Assembly (NCBI GenBank): GCA_947258805.1
Contig: CAMYJV010000002.1
Span: forward strand, 1 to 52,952
Source of the DNA: an uncultured Gammaproteobacteria bacterium
GTDB lineage: Bacteria > Pseudomonadota > Gammaproteobacteria > GCA-2729495
Length of the DNA stretch: 52,952 nucleotides
Direction of reading: 5' to 3'
The first letter of the stretch is position 1, and each line of letters begins with the position of its first letter. A model generated the notes under the pieces. The model made no database searches. It was not told the DNA's origin and saw only the letters and a program-made list of their open reading frames with translations. The position numbers and the translations under genes are program-made. Below are positions 25,253 through 34,398 of the stretch, piece after piece.

Positions 25253-26590
25253 TCAGTCGATGCTTTTCTGCAACAGAAGATAATAGAACCCGTCGGTATC
25301 GGCCACATCCGGCAGCAGCTGATAGCCGGGCCCGCTCCCGGCGGTCAGCCCCGCCAGCCGGTCATCCAGCGGACGCAGCTCAGCCGCTGCGGGCGTCCGG
25401 TCGAGGAACCAGCGGGCAACGCCCCGGTTTTCTGCGGGCAACACCGAGCAGGTGGCATACAACAGGCGGCCCCCCGGCCGCAGCAGCGGCCACAGCCGCG
25501 CCAGCATTTCCTGCTGGCGCTCGGCCAGGGCCGGGATGTCGGCGGCCCGGCGCAAGAACCGGATGTCCGGGTGACGGCGGATGACGCCGCTCGCTGAACA
25601 AGGCGCGTCGATGAGCATGCAGTCGAAGGCCTGGCCGTCCCACCAGTCGTCGGGGCCCATAGCGTCGCCGGTCGTGATCTGCGCAGTCAGGCCGGCGCGT
25701 GCCAGGTTTTGCCGAAGGCGTTGCAGCCTCTGCGCGTCAGCGTCGAGGGCCTGCAGCTCCAGCTCCCCACCGGTGCGTTCGAGCAGGTGCAGGGCCTTGC
25801 CGCCCGGCGCTGCGCAGGCGTCCAGCACCCGCATGCCCGGTTCGGGGGCGAGCAGGTGGGCCGCCAGCTGGGAGGCTGCGTCCTGCACCGACACCCGGCC
25901 CGCGGCAAAGCCGGGCAGCTGGTCGACCGCCACCGGCGCTTGCAGCCGCAGTGCGTCCGGAAATGCCGGCACTGCGTCAGCTTCCAGCCCCGCCGCGGCC
26001 AGTTGCTCCTGGTAATCCGCCTGGGTCGTCTGCGCACAGTTGACGCGCAGCCACATGGGCGGCGCCACCTGGTTGATGGCGCATACGGCCTCCCAGTGCG
26101 AGGGCCAGGCACGGCGCAACTCTCTGAGCAACCAGTTCGGATGCGCGTAACGCGCTTCGTCTTGCTGCATCACGCTGTCCAACAGCGCCTCGCGTTCGCG
26201 CTGGTAACGGCGCAGGGCCGCGTTGACCAGGCCGGCGGCGCGGGGTCGGCCCAGGCGCCTGGCGGCGGCCACGCTGGTCGACACCGTGGCGTATTCGGGC
26301 GAGCGCCCGTATTCCAGTTCGTAGAGGCCCACAGACAACAGAGACTCAAGCACCCGGTCTCGCGCGCGCAGCGGGCGATCCAGCAACAGCGCCAGGATAG
26401 CGCGGTGCCGCAGGTGCCAGCGCAGCGCACCGAAGGCCAGGGCGCGGAGCTGAGCACGCTCCCGGCCGACGGGCACCTGGTCTTCAACGGCAGCGAGCGC
26501 GCGGTCGAGGGTGGAGCCGTCATGCAGCACACGATGCACCGCACCGGCTGCAGCCGCCCGCGCGCCGATGCCATCGGCCCGTGCGTTCAT
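25253..26590 (-). CDS. rsmB: 16S rRNA (cytosine-967-C5)-methyltransferase RsmB
   Basis: A 445-residue Sun/RsmB enzyme that methylates C967 of 16S rRNA with S-adenosylmethionine. The N-terminal NusB-like RNA-binding domain spans about 1-140 (RAAAAGAVHRVLHDG, LLSVGLYELEYG). The methyltransferase domain shows VQDAASQLAAHLL and the SAM site LDACAAPGGKALHLLE near 265. MLIDAPCSASGVIRRHPDIRFLR carries the PC motif cysteine and LLYATCSVLPAEN the catalytic TCS cysteine. The ATG overlaps the fmt stop (ATGA). The order def-fmt-rsmB is strongly conserved in proteobacteria. Confidence 0.95.
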   Translation of the reverse strand: MNARADGIGARAAAAGAVHRVLHDGSTLDRALAAVEDQVPVGRERAQLRALAFGALRWHLRHRAILALLLDRPLRARDRVLESLLSVGLYELEYGRSPEYATVSTSVAAARRLGRPRAAGLVNAALRRYQREREALLDSVMQQDEARYAHPNWLLRELRRAWPSHWEAVCAINQVAPPMWLRVNCAQTTQADYQEQLAAAGLEADAVPAFPDALRLQAPVAVDQLPGFAAGRVSVQDAASQLAAHLLAPEPGMRVLDACAAPGGKALHLLERTGGELELQALDADAQRLQRLRQNLARAGLTAQITTGDAMGPDDWWDGQAFDCMLIDAPCSASGVIRRHPDIRFLRRAADIPALAERQQEMLARLWPLLRPGGRLLYATCSVLPAENRGVARWFLDRTPAAAELRPLDDRLAGLTAGSGPGYQLLPDVADTDGFYYLLLQKSID

Positions 26591-27531
26591 ACGCCCAGCC
26601 GCTTGCCGATCAGCTCGCAGCCGCGGGCAAATGCCAGGGCTGAAGTGCGTGCGCGGCCTGCCGCCTGGACTTCGAGCAGGCGTAACACGCCGTCGCCGCT
26701 CTGGACCAGAACGCCGGCGTTATCAATTTTGATTATCGTCCCTGGCGCAGCATGGGAAGGCGCCTTCGAGGGCTCCGCACGCCAGATCCGTAACTGTTGC
26801 CCGTCGAGCAGGGTGTCGGCCACCGGCCAGCCAAAATAGGCCCGCACCTGCCGGTCGAGTTCCACAACGCTGCGTGCCCAGTCGAGCCGGGCGTCAGATT
26901 TCTTGATGCGGCGCGCATAGGTCACGCCCTTCGCCGATTGCGCTTCGGCCGCGAGGGCGCCGGCGAGAACGGCGTCGAGGTGTCTTGCCAGGAGCTGCGC
27001 GCCGAGGCCGGCCAGGCGGTCGTGAAGTTCACTGGAAGTCTCACGCGCACCGATGGCGACCGCCGCGTGAGCCAGCACAGGCCCGGTATCCAGGCCCGGC
27101 TCCAGCTGCATCAGGCATACCCCCGTGTGGGTATCGCCTGCCAGCAACGCTGCCTGAATCGGCGCCGCGCCCCGCCAGCGCGGCAACAGCGATGCGTGCA
27201 CATTGATACAACCGCGCCGGGGCAATTCGAGGACGGCCGGCGGCAACAACAGACCATAGGCCACGACTACCATCAGCTCCGGCGCGAATTTGCGCAGTTC
27301 GGCCTGCACCTCTGCAGCCTTTAATGAGACCGGTTGCAACACCGGGATACCGTGTTCGGTGGCCACCTCTTTGACCGGGCTCGGCCTGGGACGGCGGCCC
27401 CGGCCGGCCGGCCGGTCGGGCTGGGTCAGCACCGCGGCGACTTCATGATCGCTGGCCAGCAGCGCACGCAGGCTGGGCACCGCGAAGTCGGGGGTGCCGG
27501 CAAACAGGATTGGCCGGCCGGAGCCGCTCAT
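26587..27531 (-). CDS. fmt: methionyl-tRNA formyltransferase
   Basis: A 314-residue enzyme that formylates initiator Met-tRNA using 10-formyl-tetrahydrofolate. The N-terminal hydrolase-like domain opens with ILFAGTPDFAVPSL. The catalytic core is ELPRRGCINVHASLLPRWRGAAPIQ with the conserved Asn and His, followed by GVCLMQLEPGLDTGPVL. The C-terminal OB-like domain spans about 205-314 (DARLDWARSVVELDRQVRAYFGWP). The start at 27531 (MSGSGRPILFAG) matches the family. It lies 30 bp after def, whose product removes the formyl group later, and is coupled to rsmB. Confidence 0.96.
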   Translation of the reverse strand: MSGSGRPILFAGTPDFAVPSLRALLASDHEVAAVLTQPDRPAGRGRRPRPSPVKEVATEHGIPVLQPVSLKAAEVQAELRKFAPELMVVVAYGLLLPPAVLELPRRGCINVHASLLPRWRGAAPIQAALLAGDTHTGVCLMQLEPGLDTGPVLAHAAVAIGARETSSELHDRLAGLGAQLLARHLDAVLAGALAAEAQSAKGVTYARRIKKSDARLDWARSVVELDRQVRAYFGWPVADTLLDGQQLRIWRAEPSKAPSHAAPGTIIKIDNAGVLVQSGDGVLRLLEVQAAGRARTSALAFARGCELIGKRLGV

Positions 27532-27561
27532 CGGGCCTCCCGGGAGTTTGGCCGAATCAGG

Positions 27562-28101
27562 TCAGATTGCCGGGACGGCCGAGGTGTCCCGGTCCTTGCT
27601 GTCTTCGCGGCGCCGGGACTTTTCCAGCCGTTTGCGCAGCCGCTGGCGCTTCAGCTGCGACAGGTAGTCCACGAACAGCTTGCCTTCCAGGTGATCCATC
27701 TCGTGCTGGATGCAGATGGCGAGCAGGCCTTCCGCGTCCATTTCGAAGGGCTCGCCGTCACGCCCCAGCGCCCGGACGCGGATGGTCTCCGCCCGCGGCA
27801 CGGTCTCGGTGAAGCCGGGCACCGACAGGCAGCCCTCTTCACTTTCACAGTCACCTGCCTGCGTGATGATTTCCGGGTTGATCAGGACCAGGGGCTGGTT
27901 GCCCTCTTCGGACACGTCCATGACCAATAATCGCTGGTGGATATCCACCTGGGTGGCCGCCAGACCCACGCCCGGCGCCGCATACATGGTCTCGAGCATA
28001 TCGTCCGCGAGCTGGCGGATTTCGTCGTCCACCGCCTCTACCGGCGCCGCTTTGATGCGCAGCCGAGGGTCCGGAAACTCAAGAATCGTCAGGCGGGCCA
28101 T
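27562..28101 (-). CDS. def: peptide deformylase
   Basis: A 179-residue metalloenzyme that removes the N-formyl group from new proteins. The three signature motifs are present: [23 protein letters not shown] and the metal-binding [17 protein letters not shown]. The C-terminus is basic, with [23 protein letters not shown] lies just upstream of the ATG at 28101. It heads the def-fmt-rsmB-DUF4390-ntrY-ntrX minus-strand unit and diverges from the LysM gene. Confidence 0.96.
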   Translation of the reverse strand: MARLTILEFPDPRLRIKAAPVEAVDDEIRQLADDMLETMYAAPGVGLAATQVDIHQRLLVMDVSEEGNQPLVLINPEIITQAGDCESEEGCLSVPGFTETVPRAETIRVRALGRDGEPFEMDAEGLLAICIQHEMDHLEGKLFVDYLSQLKRQRLRKRLEKSRRREDSKDRDTSAVPAI

Positions 28102-28307
28102 GTTGCTTCCTTCACAGTTTCGAAGAGAAAGCTGTCAGATTGCATTGATTTTATGCTATATCAAGCCCTAGACCGTCTGGCGAGTGGCTGGTTTCAGGGG
28201 ACGCCGGAGTCGGGCGGGTGGTTGTCGCGCACGCGTTGGGGTGCGTTTGGGATTATAGCAGTGGCTGGTCCCGGCCCGATGCGGCATTGAATTTAGGGAT
28301 GGACGCC
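28102..28307. promoter_or_regulatory. divergent promoter region between def and the LysM gene
   Basis: This gap of about 200 bp must carry promoters in both directions. On the plus strand, GGGATTATAGCAG near 28252-28264 contains a TATAGC -10-like hexamer. On the minus strand, an AT-rich segment near 28140-28165 (TTGATATAGCATAAAATC) could serve def. An AGGGA ribosome-binding site at 28295-28299 serves the LysM gene. Promoter positions are weakly supported. Confidence 0.4.
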
Positions 28308-29456
28308 ATGATCAGGTTCCTGCCCATGCGCCGGGTTCTGCACTCCGCGCTTCTTGTCATAAGTACCGTCCTGGTGGTCGTTGCCGCAGCGGGCACAGCC
28401 GCGGGCAGCGGTGTGGGCGCGTCGGTGGCAGCCCAGTCGGGCCCGGCGCTCAACCCGCGCCACCCGGAACGCTATGTCGTCAAGCGAGGCGACACGCTGT
28501 GGGACATCTCCGGCATGTTCCTGCGTGACCCGTGGTTCTGGCCCGAGATCTGGTATGTGAATCCCCAGGTCCGCAACCCGCACCTTATATACCCCGGTGA
28601 CGTGTTGACGCTGGTCTACGTCGACGGTCAGCCGCAGATTCGGCTGGAGCGGGGCGCCCAGAGCAGCGGCTCCGGGAGGCTGTCGCCGCGCATCCGTGAA
28701 GAAGATCTTCCGGAAGCCATCGACACGATCCCCTTCGAGATCATCGGCGCGTTCCTGAGCAAAGGCGCGGTGCTGACCGACGACGAGGTAAACCAGCTGC
28801 CATATATCCTGGCCATTCGTGACGGCCACCTTACTGGTGCGGCCGGCAACGATGTGTACGTGCGCGGCAACGTGAAAGGGGAAGGCGGCTACAGCGTGGT
28901 GCACATCGGCGAACAGCTGGTGGATCCGGACGACGAAACCGTGGTCGGCTATGAAGGTATCTTTGTGGGTGAAGGCACGCTGCGCCGCACGGGAGATCCC
29001 GCCACCCTGCGCCTGACCCGCACGAACCGTGAAGCCCTGGAAGGCGATCGGCTGCTGACTCTCGAGTTCAACGTGCCGTTGAATTTTTACCCTCGTGCGC
29101 CGCAACAGGACATTCAGGGCAGCATCATTCACGTGGTCGACGGTATGTCGCGCATTGGCCAGTACCAGGTGGTGGTACTGAATCGCGGCGACCGTGATGG
29201 CCTGGAACCCGGCCACGTGCTCACGGTGATGCGCCGCGGCATCGAAGTCGAAGACCGCGGCGGCAATCGCGAATACCGCGAGTTCACATCCCGGCGCAAC
29301 CAGTCAAAAGGGCTGTTTGGCGAGAAAGTGCAGTTGCCGGACGAACCGGCCGGCACTGTAATGGTGTTCAAGACCTACGAGCGCATCAGTTACGCGCTGG
29401 TCATGGAGGCCGACGAGGCCATTAAGATTCTGGACGGGGTCGTGAACCCCATCTGA
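28308..29456 (+). CDS. LysM domain-containing exported protein
   Basis: About 382 residues from ATG 28308, 8 nt after AGGGA; ATG 28299 overlaps that site and is less likely. The hydrophobic export signal is at about 9-32. A LysM peptidoglycan-binding domain spans about 57-110 (YVVKRGDTLWDISGMFL, then PQVRNPHLIYPGDVLTLVYV). The long C-terminal part (to about 382) is beta-rich with GDRDGLEPGHVLTVMRRG near the end. This type of LysM protein sits between def and dprA in pseudomonads and xanthomonads and is thought to act on or bind the cell wall. The C-terminal function is unknown. Its stop lies 42 bp before the likely dprA start, in the same reading frame. Confidence 0.88.
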   Translation: MIRFLPMRRVLHSALLVISTVLVVVAAAGTAAGSGVGASVAAQSGPALNPRHPERYVVKRGDTLWDISGMFLRDPWFWPEIWYVNPQVRNPHLIYPGDVLTLVYVDGQPQIRLERGAQSSGSGRLSPRIREEDLPEAIDTIPFEIIGAFLSKGAVLTDDEVNQLPYILAIRDGHLTGAAGNDVYVRGNVKGEGGYSVVHIGEQLVDPDDETVVGYEGIFVGEGTLRRTGDPATLRLTRTNREALEGDRLLTLEFNVPLNFYPRAPQQDIQGSIIHVVDGMSRIGQYQVVVLNRGDRDGLEPGHVLTVMRRGIEVEDRGGNREYREFTSRRNQSKGLFGEKVQLPDEPAGTVMVFKTYERISYALVMEADEAIKILDGVVNPI

Positions 29457-29498
29457 TCGCCGTCGGGGCCTCCCGCCCACCGCGGCGGGAGGTGCACT

Positions 29499-30614
29499 AC
29501 GGATACCCACTGGCTGACCCTCGGCCTGGCCCAGGGACGCTGCAACCAGTCGCTGACGCCCTTACTGGCCGCCTTTGGCGGCCCGCAAGGAATCCTGCGC
29601 GCACACCCCGCCGCGCTCAGGGACGCCGGGCTCCCACCGGCCACCGTGCGTGCGCTGCGCAATCCGGATACCGCCATCATGCGCCGCACGGAAAGCTGGC
29701 TGACCGAGCCCGGGCATTGCGCCGTGACCTGGGACGACGATTGCTACCCGCCGTTGCTGCGCGAGATTCCGGATCCACCCGTGTTGCTGTTTCTGCGTGG
29801 CGACCCGGCGGTGGCGAGTCTGCCGCAGCTCGCCGTGGTGGGCAGCCGCAATGCCACGCCGGGCGGTTCCGACATCGCCCGCCGTTTCGCGGCCCGGCTG
29901 GGCCAGGCAGGTTTCTGCATTACCAGCGGGCTGGCCCGCGGCATTGACGCCGCCGCTCACGCCGGCGCGCTGGACACCGGCGCGCCCACTGTGGCCGTGT
30001 GCGGGACCGGACCGGATATCGTGTACCCGGCAGCGCACCGGCACCTGGCCGCAAGTATCAAGGCCAACGGCGCGATACTGACGGAATTCCCGCCCGGCAC
30101 CGGCCCACGCCCCGCGCACTTTCCCCGGCGCAATCGCTTGATCAGCGGCCTCGCTGTCGGGGTGCTGGTGGTGGAGGCCGGCGAGCGCAGCGGCGCGCTG
30201 ATCACCGCACGCCTCGCAGCCAACCAGGGGCGCGAGGTATTTGCGGTCCCGGGCTCCATACGCCAGCCGCTGACCCGCGGGTGTCACCGGTTGCTGCGCC
30301 AGGGCGCGACCCTCGTGGAAGATCCGGACGATATCGTCGTGGAACTTGGCAGCCTGCTAGCCCATTGCGCGCAAGCGGTTGAACAAAATATCCCGTCGCG
30401 TGTTGATCATAAGGCGACACCTATTGAACCCGCGGCCAAACGCCTGTTGCACCGCATGGGGTGGGAACCGGTTTCCGTTGACGATCTCGTGCGCTGGACC
30501 GGATTGACGACGGCGGAGCTTTGCTCCATGCTCGTGACATTGGAACTGGCTGGGCGCGTTGTATCGCTTACAGGGAGCCGGTTTCAGCGGAGGGAAGAAA
30601 AGGCGCCAATATGA
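29499..30614 (+). CDS. dprA: DNA processing protein DprA (Smf), apparent ACG start
   Basis: DprA protects incoming single-stranded DNA and loads RecA during transformation. The Rossmann core carries VGSRNATPGG near 113, SGLARGIDAAAHAGAL, PRRNRLISGLA and VVEAGERSGALITA. A winged-helix C-terminus follows (about 310-370). The first GTG in frame is 29646, but the family-like N-terminus (TDTHWLTLGLAQG, LLAAFGGPQGIL) is encoded upstream of it without ATG, GTG or TTG. GGGAGGTG at 29487-29494 lies 4 nt before an in-frame ACG at 29499. Starting there gives about 371 residues, the normal DprA length. I annotate ACG as the probable start; a mutated ATG is the alternative. Its stop overlaps the smg ATG. 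Confidence 0.85.
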   Translation, partial: TDTHWLTLGLAQGRCNQSLTPLLAAFGGPQGILRAHPAALRDAGLPPATVRALRNPDTAIMRRTESWLTEPGHCAVTWDDDCYPPLLREIPDPPVLLFLRGDPAVASLPQLAVVGSRNATPGGSDIARRFAARLGQAGFCITSGLARGIDAAAHAGALDTGAPTVAVCGTGPDIVYPAAHRHLAASIKANGAILTEFPPGTGPRPAHFPRRNRLISGLAVGVLVVEAGERSGALITARLAANQGREVFAVPGSIRQPLTRGCHRLLRQGATLVEDPDDIVVELGSLLAHCAQAVEQNIPSRVDHKATPIEPAAKRLLHRMGWEPVSVDDLVRWTGLTTAELCSMLVTLELAGRVVSLTGSRFQRREEKAPI

Positions 30615-31093
30615 GCGAAACCGTTCTTGATGTGCTCATGTACCTGTTCGAAACCTACTCCGAACAGGACTTTGAACCGGAAACCGAACCTGATCAGGCA
30701 GTTCTGCGTGAGGAATTGCTGCAGGCGGGTTTTGGTGAGCTGGAAGTCGACCATGCGCTGGACTGGCTCGAAGGCCTCGGCGCGCGCCAGGACGAGCCCT
30801 TTCACTCGCCGCCGGCCGAGCGCTCGGTGCGCCTGTTCAACGAGTTCGAACTGGGCCGTCTCGACGCCGCCTGCCGCGGCTACATCCTGTACCTGGAACA
30901 GATCGGCATCTTATCGCCCATGCAGCGGGAACTGGTTATTGACCGCCTGGTTGCCCTGGGTCCCGGTGATATCGACGTCGACCAGGTCAAGTGGGTGGTG
31001 CTGATGGTGCTATTCAGCCAGCCTGGCCAGGAGACCGCCTTTGCCCGGATGGAGGACCTGGTGTTCGAAGAAAACACCGGGATGATCAACTGA
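30611..31093 (+). CDS. smg: Smg family protein (DUF494)
   Basis: About 160 residues from ATG 30611, overlapping the dprA TGA (ATGA). The N-terminus SETVLDVLMYLFETYSEQD is characteristic of Smg/DUF494. The acidic helical body includes LLQAGFGELEVDHALDWLEGL and a C-terminal QVKWVVLMVLFSQPG segment. The molecular function is unknown; the gene travels with dprA and topA in gammaproteobacteria. An intrinsic terminator lies 34 bp beyond its stop. Confidence 0.93.
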   Translation: MSETVLDVLMYLFETYSEQDFEPETEPDQAVLREELLQAGFGELEVDHALDWLEGLGARQDEPFHSPPAERSVRLFNEFELGRLDAACRGYILYLEQIGILSPMQRELVIDRLVALGPGDIDVDQVKWVVLMVLFSQPGQETAFARMEDLVFEENTGMIN

Positions 31094-31126
31094 TTAGCCC
31101 CCCGGGAAACTTATTAGTATGCTCCG

Positions 31127-31155
31127 ACCGCGGCCCTGCCGCGGTTTTGCTTTAT
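31127..31155 (+). terminator. intrinsic terminator after smg
   Basis: ACCGCGG (31127-31133) pairs with CCGCGGT (31139-31145) around CCCTG and is followed by TTTTGCTTTATT. It separates the LysM-dprA-smg transcript from topA, whose ATG lies 17 bp further on, so readthrough or an attenuator-like arrangement is possible. Confidence 0.75.
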
Positions 31156-31171
31156 TAGCACCAGGAACAGG

Positions 31172-33700
31172 ATGGCCCGCAATATCGTCATTGTCGAATC
31201 GCCAGCCAAGGCGAAGACCATCGAGAAGTATCTCGGTAAGGATTTCACCGTGCTCGCGTCATACGGTCACGTGCGCGACCTGGTGCCCAAAGAAGGTGCT
31301 GTCGATCCCGAGCACAACTTCGCGATGAAGTACGAAATCATCGAGAAGAACGAAAAACACGTCAACGCGATTCAGAAGGCCCTGAAGAAAGCGAGTGCGC
31401 TGTACCTCGCTACTGACCCGGACCGTGAAGGCGAAGCGATTTCCTGGCACCTGTATGAGCTGTTGAAAGAACGCGGCTTGCTGAAAGACAAAGACGTGCA
31501 TCGCGTGGTGTTTTACGAGATCACCAAAGGTGCGGTACAGGAAGCCATCGCCAATCCCCGCGGCCTGTCCGCTGAACTGGTCGATGCGCAGCAGGCACGA
31601 CGGGCGCTGGACTACCTGGTGGGCTTTAACCTGTCGCCACTGCTGTGGAAGAAGGTGCGCCAGGGTTTGTCGGCAGGTCGGGTGCAGAGCCCGGCGCTGC
31701 GCATGATCTGCGAGCGCGAAGCCGAAATCGAGGCCTTCAAGCCCCGAGAGTACTGGAGCATCGAGGCCGACCTGCAGCACGAGGGTTCGGCATTCCCGGC
31801 GCGACTGGCGGAATATCGCGGCACCAAGGTCGAGCAGTTCAGCTTCGGCGATGAAACCACCGCAACGGGCGTGCGCGATGACCTGATTACCGCCGCCGGC
31901 GGCAAGCCAGGCGAGACCGGCGACGGCGTGCCCATGGGCAAGCTGCGGGTGCATGCTATTGAGCGCAAGCAGCGCAAGCGCAATCCGGCGGCACCGTTTA
32001 CGACTTCTACCATGCAGCAGGAAGCTTCGCGCAAGCTCGGCTTCGGCGCGCGACGCACGATGATGACCGCACAACGTTTGTACGAGGGCATCGACACCGG
32101 TGACGGGTCGGTAGGCCTGATTACCTACATGCGTACGGATTCGGTCACGCTGGCGAAGGATGCCATTGGCGAGATCAGGGAGTTCATCGGCGAACGCTAC
32201 GGCGCGGAGAACGTGCCGGACGAGCATCGTGTCTACAAGACCAAGGCGAAGAATGCGCAGGAAGCCCATGAAGGCATCCGCCCCACCAGCATCAGCCGCA
32301 CGCCCGACAGCATGAAGGATCATCTGAACCCGGACCAGTTCAAGCTCTACAGCCTGATCTGGAAACGCACCGTCGCCTGCCAGATGATGCACGCGGTCTT
32401 CGACCAGGTTGCGCTGGACCTGTTGCCCGTAGCCGAAGGCGAAGCGGGCCGCTTCCGCGCCACCGGTTCTACGCTGGTCAAACCGGGTTTCATCGCCGTG
32501 TACCAGGAAGGTCAGGACGACGTGAAGGATGACGAGGCCACGTCAGCGCTGCCGAAGGTTGAAGAGGGCGACATCCTCGACCTGATGGTGCTGCACGCCG
32601 ACCAGCATTTCACCGAGCCACCGCCCCGTTACACCGAAGCCAGCCTGGTCAAGACGCTGGAAGAATTCGGCATCGGGCGCCCATCCACTTATGCGAGCAT
32701 CATTTCCACGCTGCAGAATCGCGAATATGTGGAGATGGACGGCAAGCGTTTTATTCCCACCGATGTAGCCCGGATCGTGAACGGCTTTCTGACCAAGCAC
32801 TTCACACAGTACGTGGACTACGGCTTTACCGCCCGCATGGAAGACGAGCTGGACGAGATCTCCCGCGGCGAGCGCGAGTGGATTCCGGCACTGGAAGCTT
32901 TCTGGTCACCCTTCGAGAAACTGGTGGAGGAAAAAGAAACCTCTGTCACACGGGAAGAGGCCGGCCAGTCCCGGGAGCTCGGCACAGATCCGAAGAGCGG
33001 CAAACCGGTGAGCGTGCGCATGGGTCGCTACGGGCCCTTTGTGCAGATCGGCACTCGCGAAGACGAAGAGAAACCGAAGTTTGCCGGGCTGCGGCCCGGC
33101 CAGAAGATGGCTGCTATTGAACTTGCCGATGCGCTGGAACTGTTCAAACTGCCGCGCAAGCTTGGCGAAACGCCGGAAGGCGAGGCGGTTTCGGCCAGCA
33201 TCGGCCGCTTCGGGCCGTACGTGCGCTATGGCGACAAGTTCGTATCGATCAAGGAAGATGACCCCTACACCATCACGCTGGAACGCGCGCTGGTGCTCGT
33301 TGCCGAAAAGAAAATTGCCGATGCGAATCGCCTGATACTCGACTTCGAGGAGCAGGGCATACAGGTGCTGAACGGCCGGTACGGGCCCTACATCACCAAC
33401 AGGGAAAAGAACGCCCGGGTCCCGAAAGATCGCGATCCGAAGACCCTGACGCTGCAGGAATGCGAAGAACTGCTGGCCGCAGCTCCGATTCGCGGGCGTC
33501 GAGGCAAGAAAAAGGTCGCGAAGAAAGCCGCTGCGAAAAAGACCACGGCCAAGAAAAAAACTGCAAAGAAAAAGAAGAAGAAAAAGAAGAGAACTAAGAA
33601 GAAAGCTGGCGGCGCCAAGAAGAAGAAAAAGGTTGCCAGCCGCAAAGCGGCCGGGGCGACCACACCCCCAGCAGCCGGCAGCACCCCGGACACGGCCTGA
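31172..33700 (+). CDS. topA: DNA topoisomerase I (type IA)
   Basis: An 842-residue enzyme that relaxes negative supercoils. The Toprim domain has the catalytic E9 (IVES) and DPDREG at 82-87. The active-site tyrosine is Y319 (ITYMRTDS). GIGRPSTYASIISTLQNREY follows. After about residue 600 come topoisomerase C-terminal repeats of the KSGKPVSVRMGRYGPFVQIG type, three to four copies. There are no CxxC zinc ribbons as in E. coli TopA; instead the protein ends in an about 60-residue tail extremely rich in Lys and Ala. Such tails promote DNA binding in other bacteria. Start ATG 31172 follows ACAGG. Confidence 0.95.
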   Translation: MARNIVIVESPAKAKTIEKYLGKDFTVLASYGHVRDLVPKEGAVDPEHNFAMKYEIIEKNEKHVNAIQKALKKASALYLATDPDREGEAISWHLYELLKERGLLKDKDVHRVVFYEITKGAVQEAIANPRGLSAELVDAQQARRALDYLVGFNLSPLLWKKVRQGLSAGRVQSPALRMICEREAEIEAFKPREYWSIEADLQHEGSAFPARLAEYRGTKVEQFSFGDETTATGVRDDLITAAGGKPGETGDGVPMGKLRVHAIERKQRKRNPAAPFTTSTMQQEASRKLGFGARRTMMTAQRLYEGIDTGDGSVGLITYMRTDSVTLAKDAIGEIREFIGERYGAENVPDEHRVYKTKAKNAQEAHEGIRPTSISRTPDSMKDHLNPDQFKLYSLIWKRTVACQMMHAVFDQVALDLLPVAEGEAGRFRATGSTLVKPGFIAVYQEGQDDVKDDEATSALPKVEEGDILDLMVLHADQHFTEPPPRYTEASLVKTLEEFGIGRPSTYASIISTLQNREYVEMDGKRFIPTDVARIVNGFLTKHFTQYVDYGFTARMEDELDEISRGEREWIPALEAFWSPFEKLVEEKETSVTREEAGQSRELGTDPKSGKPVSVRMGRYGPFVQIGTREDEEKPKFAGLRPGQKMAAIELADALELFKLPRKLGETPEGEAVSASIGRFGPYVRYGDKFVSIKEDDPYTITLERALVLVAEKKIADANRLILDFEEQGIQVLNGRYGPYITNREKNARVPKDRDPKTLTLQECEELLAAAPIRGRRGKKKVAKKAAAKKTTAKKKTAKKKKKKKKRTKKKAGGAKKKKKVASRKAAGATTPPAAGSTPDTA

Positions 33701-33710
33701 GTCAACGGCC

Positions 33711-34268
33711 GTGTGGCAGCGCGCCGCTTTGCACCGGGCCGCTGCTGCCATCCGCGCGGGCGGCGTCGTGGCCTATCCCACCGAAGCCGTTTACGGCCTG
33801 GGCTGTGACCCGGGCAACGCTCAGGCGGTGCGCCGAATCTGCGAACTCAAGCAACGCTCACCCCGCGCCGGTTTCATTCTGTTGGCGGCCGAGCTCGAGC
33901 AACTCCCCGGCTGGATCGACCCGGATGAAACGGAACTGCGCGCACTGCTCAGCGACACCCCGGTGCCCACCACCTGGATCGTGCAAGCCGGCCCGCTGGC
34001 GGCCGACTGGATTACCGGCGGCCGGACCACCGTCGCTGTGCGGCTGAGCCGCCACCCGCTGGCCAGCGCCCTGGCCCGCGAGACGGGCGGGCCGGTGGTT
34101 TCCACCAGCGCGAACCGGCGTGGCCGCCCGCCCGCGCGCAGTGCCCTGGCGGTGCGCAGCGCTTTCGGCGGCGCCGTCGACCTGGTGCTGGGCGGCGCCG
34201 CCGGCCAGTGGCCCCGGCCCAGCGAAATCCGGCTGGCTGCCACCGGAGAGCGCCTTCGAGCCGGCTGA
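33711..34268 (+). CDS. tsaC: threonylcarbamoyl-AMP synthase TsaC (YrdC)
   Basis: About 185 residues from GTG 33711, 10 bp after topA; the frame is open further upstream but overlaps topA and is unlike the family. TsaC makes threonylcarbamoyl-adenylate for the t6A37 modification of ANN-decoding tRNAs. Visible motifs are VVAYPTEAVYGLGCDP, ELKQRSPRAGFILLAA, VAVRLSRHPLASAL and VVSTSANRRGRPP. The order topA-tsaC-aroE is typical; here a subtilase and tag have been placed before aroE. The next 130 bp (34269-34398) hold no gene. Confidence 0.94.
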   Translation: MWQRAALHRAAAAIRAGGVVAYPTEAVYGLGCDPGNAQAVRRICELKQRSPRAGFILLAAELEQLPGWIDPDETELRALLSDTPVPTTWIVQAGPLAADWITGGRTTVAVRLSRHPLASALARETGGPVVSTSANRRGRPPARSALAVRSAFGGAVDLVLGGAAGQWPRPSEIRLAATGERLRAG

Positions 34269-34398
34269 GATAGCCGCCACGGGCAAGATTCTGTAAAGTA
34301 CTTGGGACGTTGGCAGACAATGGCCATAAGCCACTGCTTTCGATAACAATAATCACTGCCTCCAGCGCTTTCTGAAGCGCCCCACGGACCGGGGTTTC

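Noticed and set aside
28102..28307. Possible small gene between def and the LysM gene
   Set aside because: The only open frame is the upstream extension of the LysM gene and lacks protein-like features; the region fits a divergent promoter.
33500..33660. A-rich run near the topA end as a programmed frameshift site
   Set aside because: The zero frame continues cleanly as a lysine-rich tail to a normal stop, and the alternative frames do not add a known domain.
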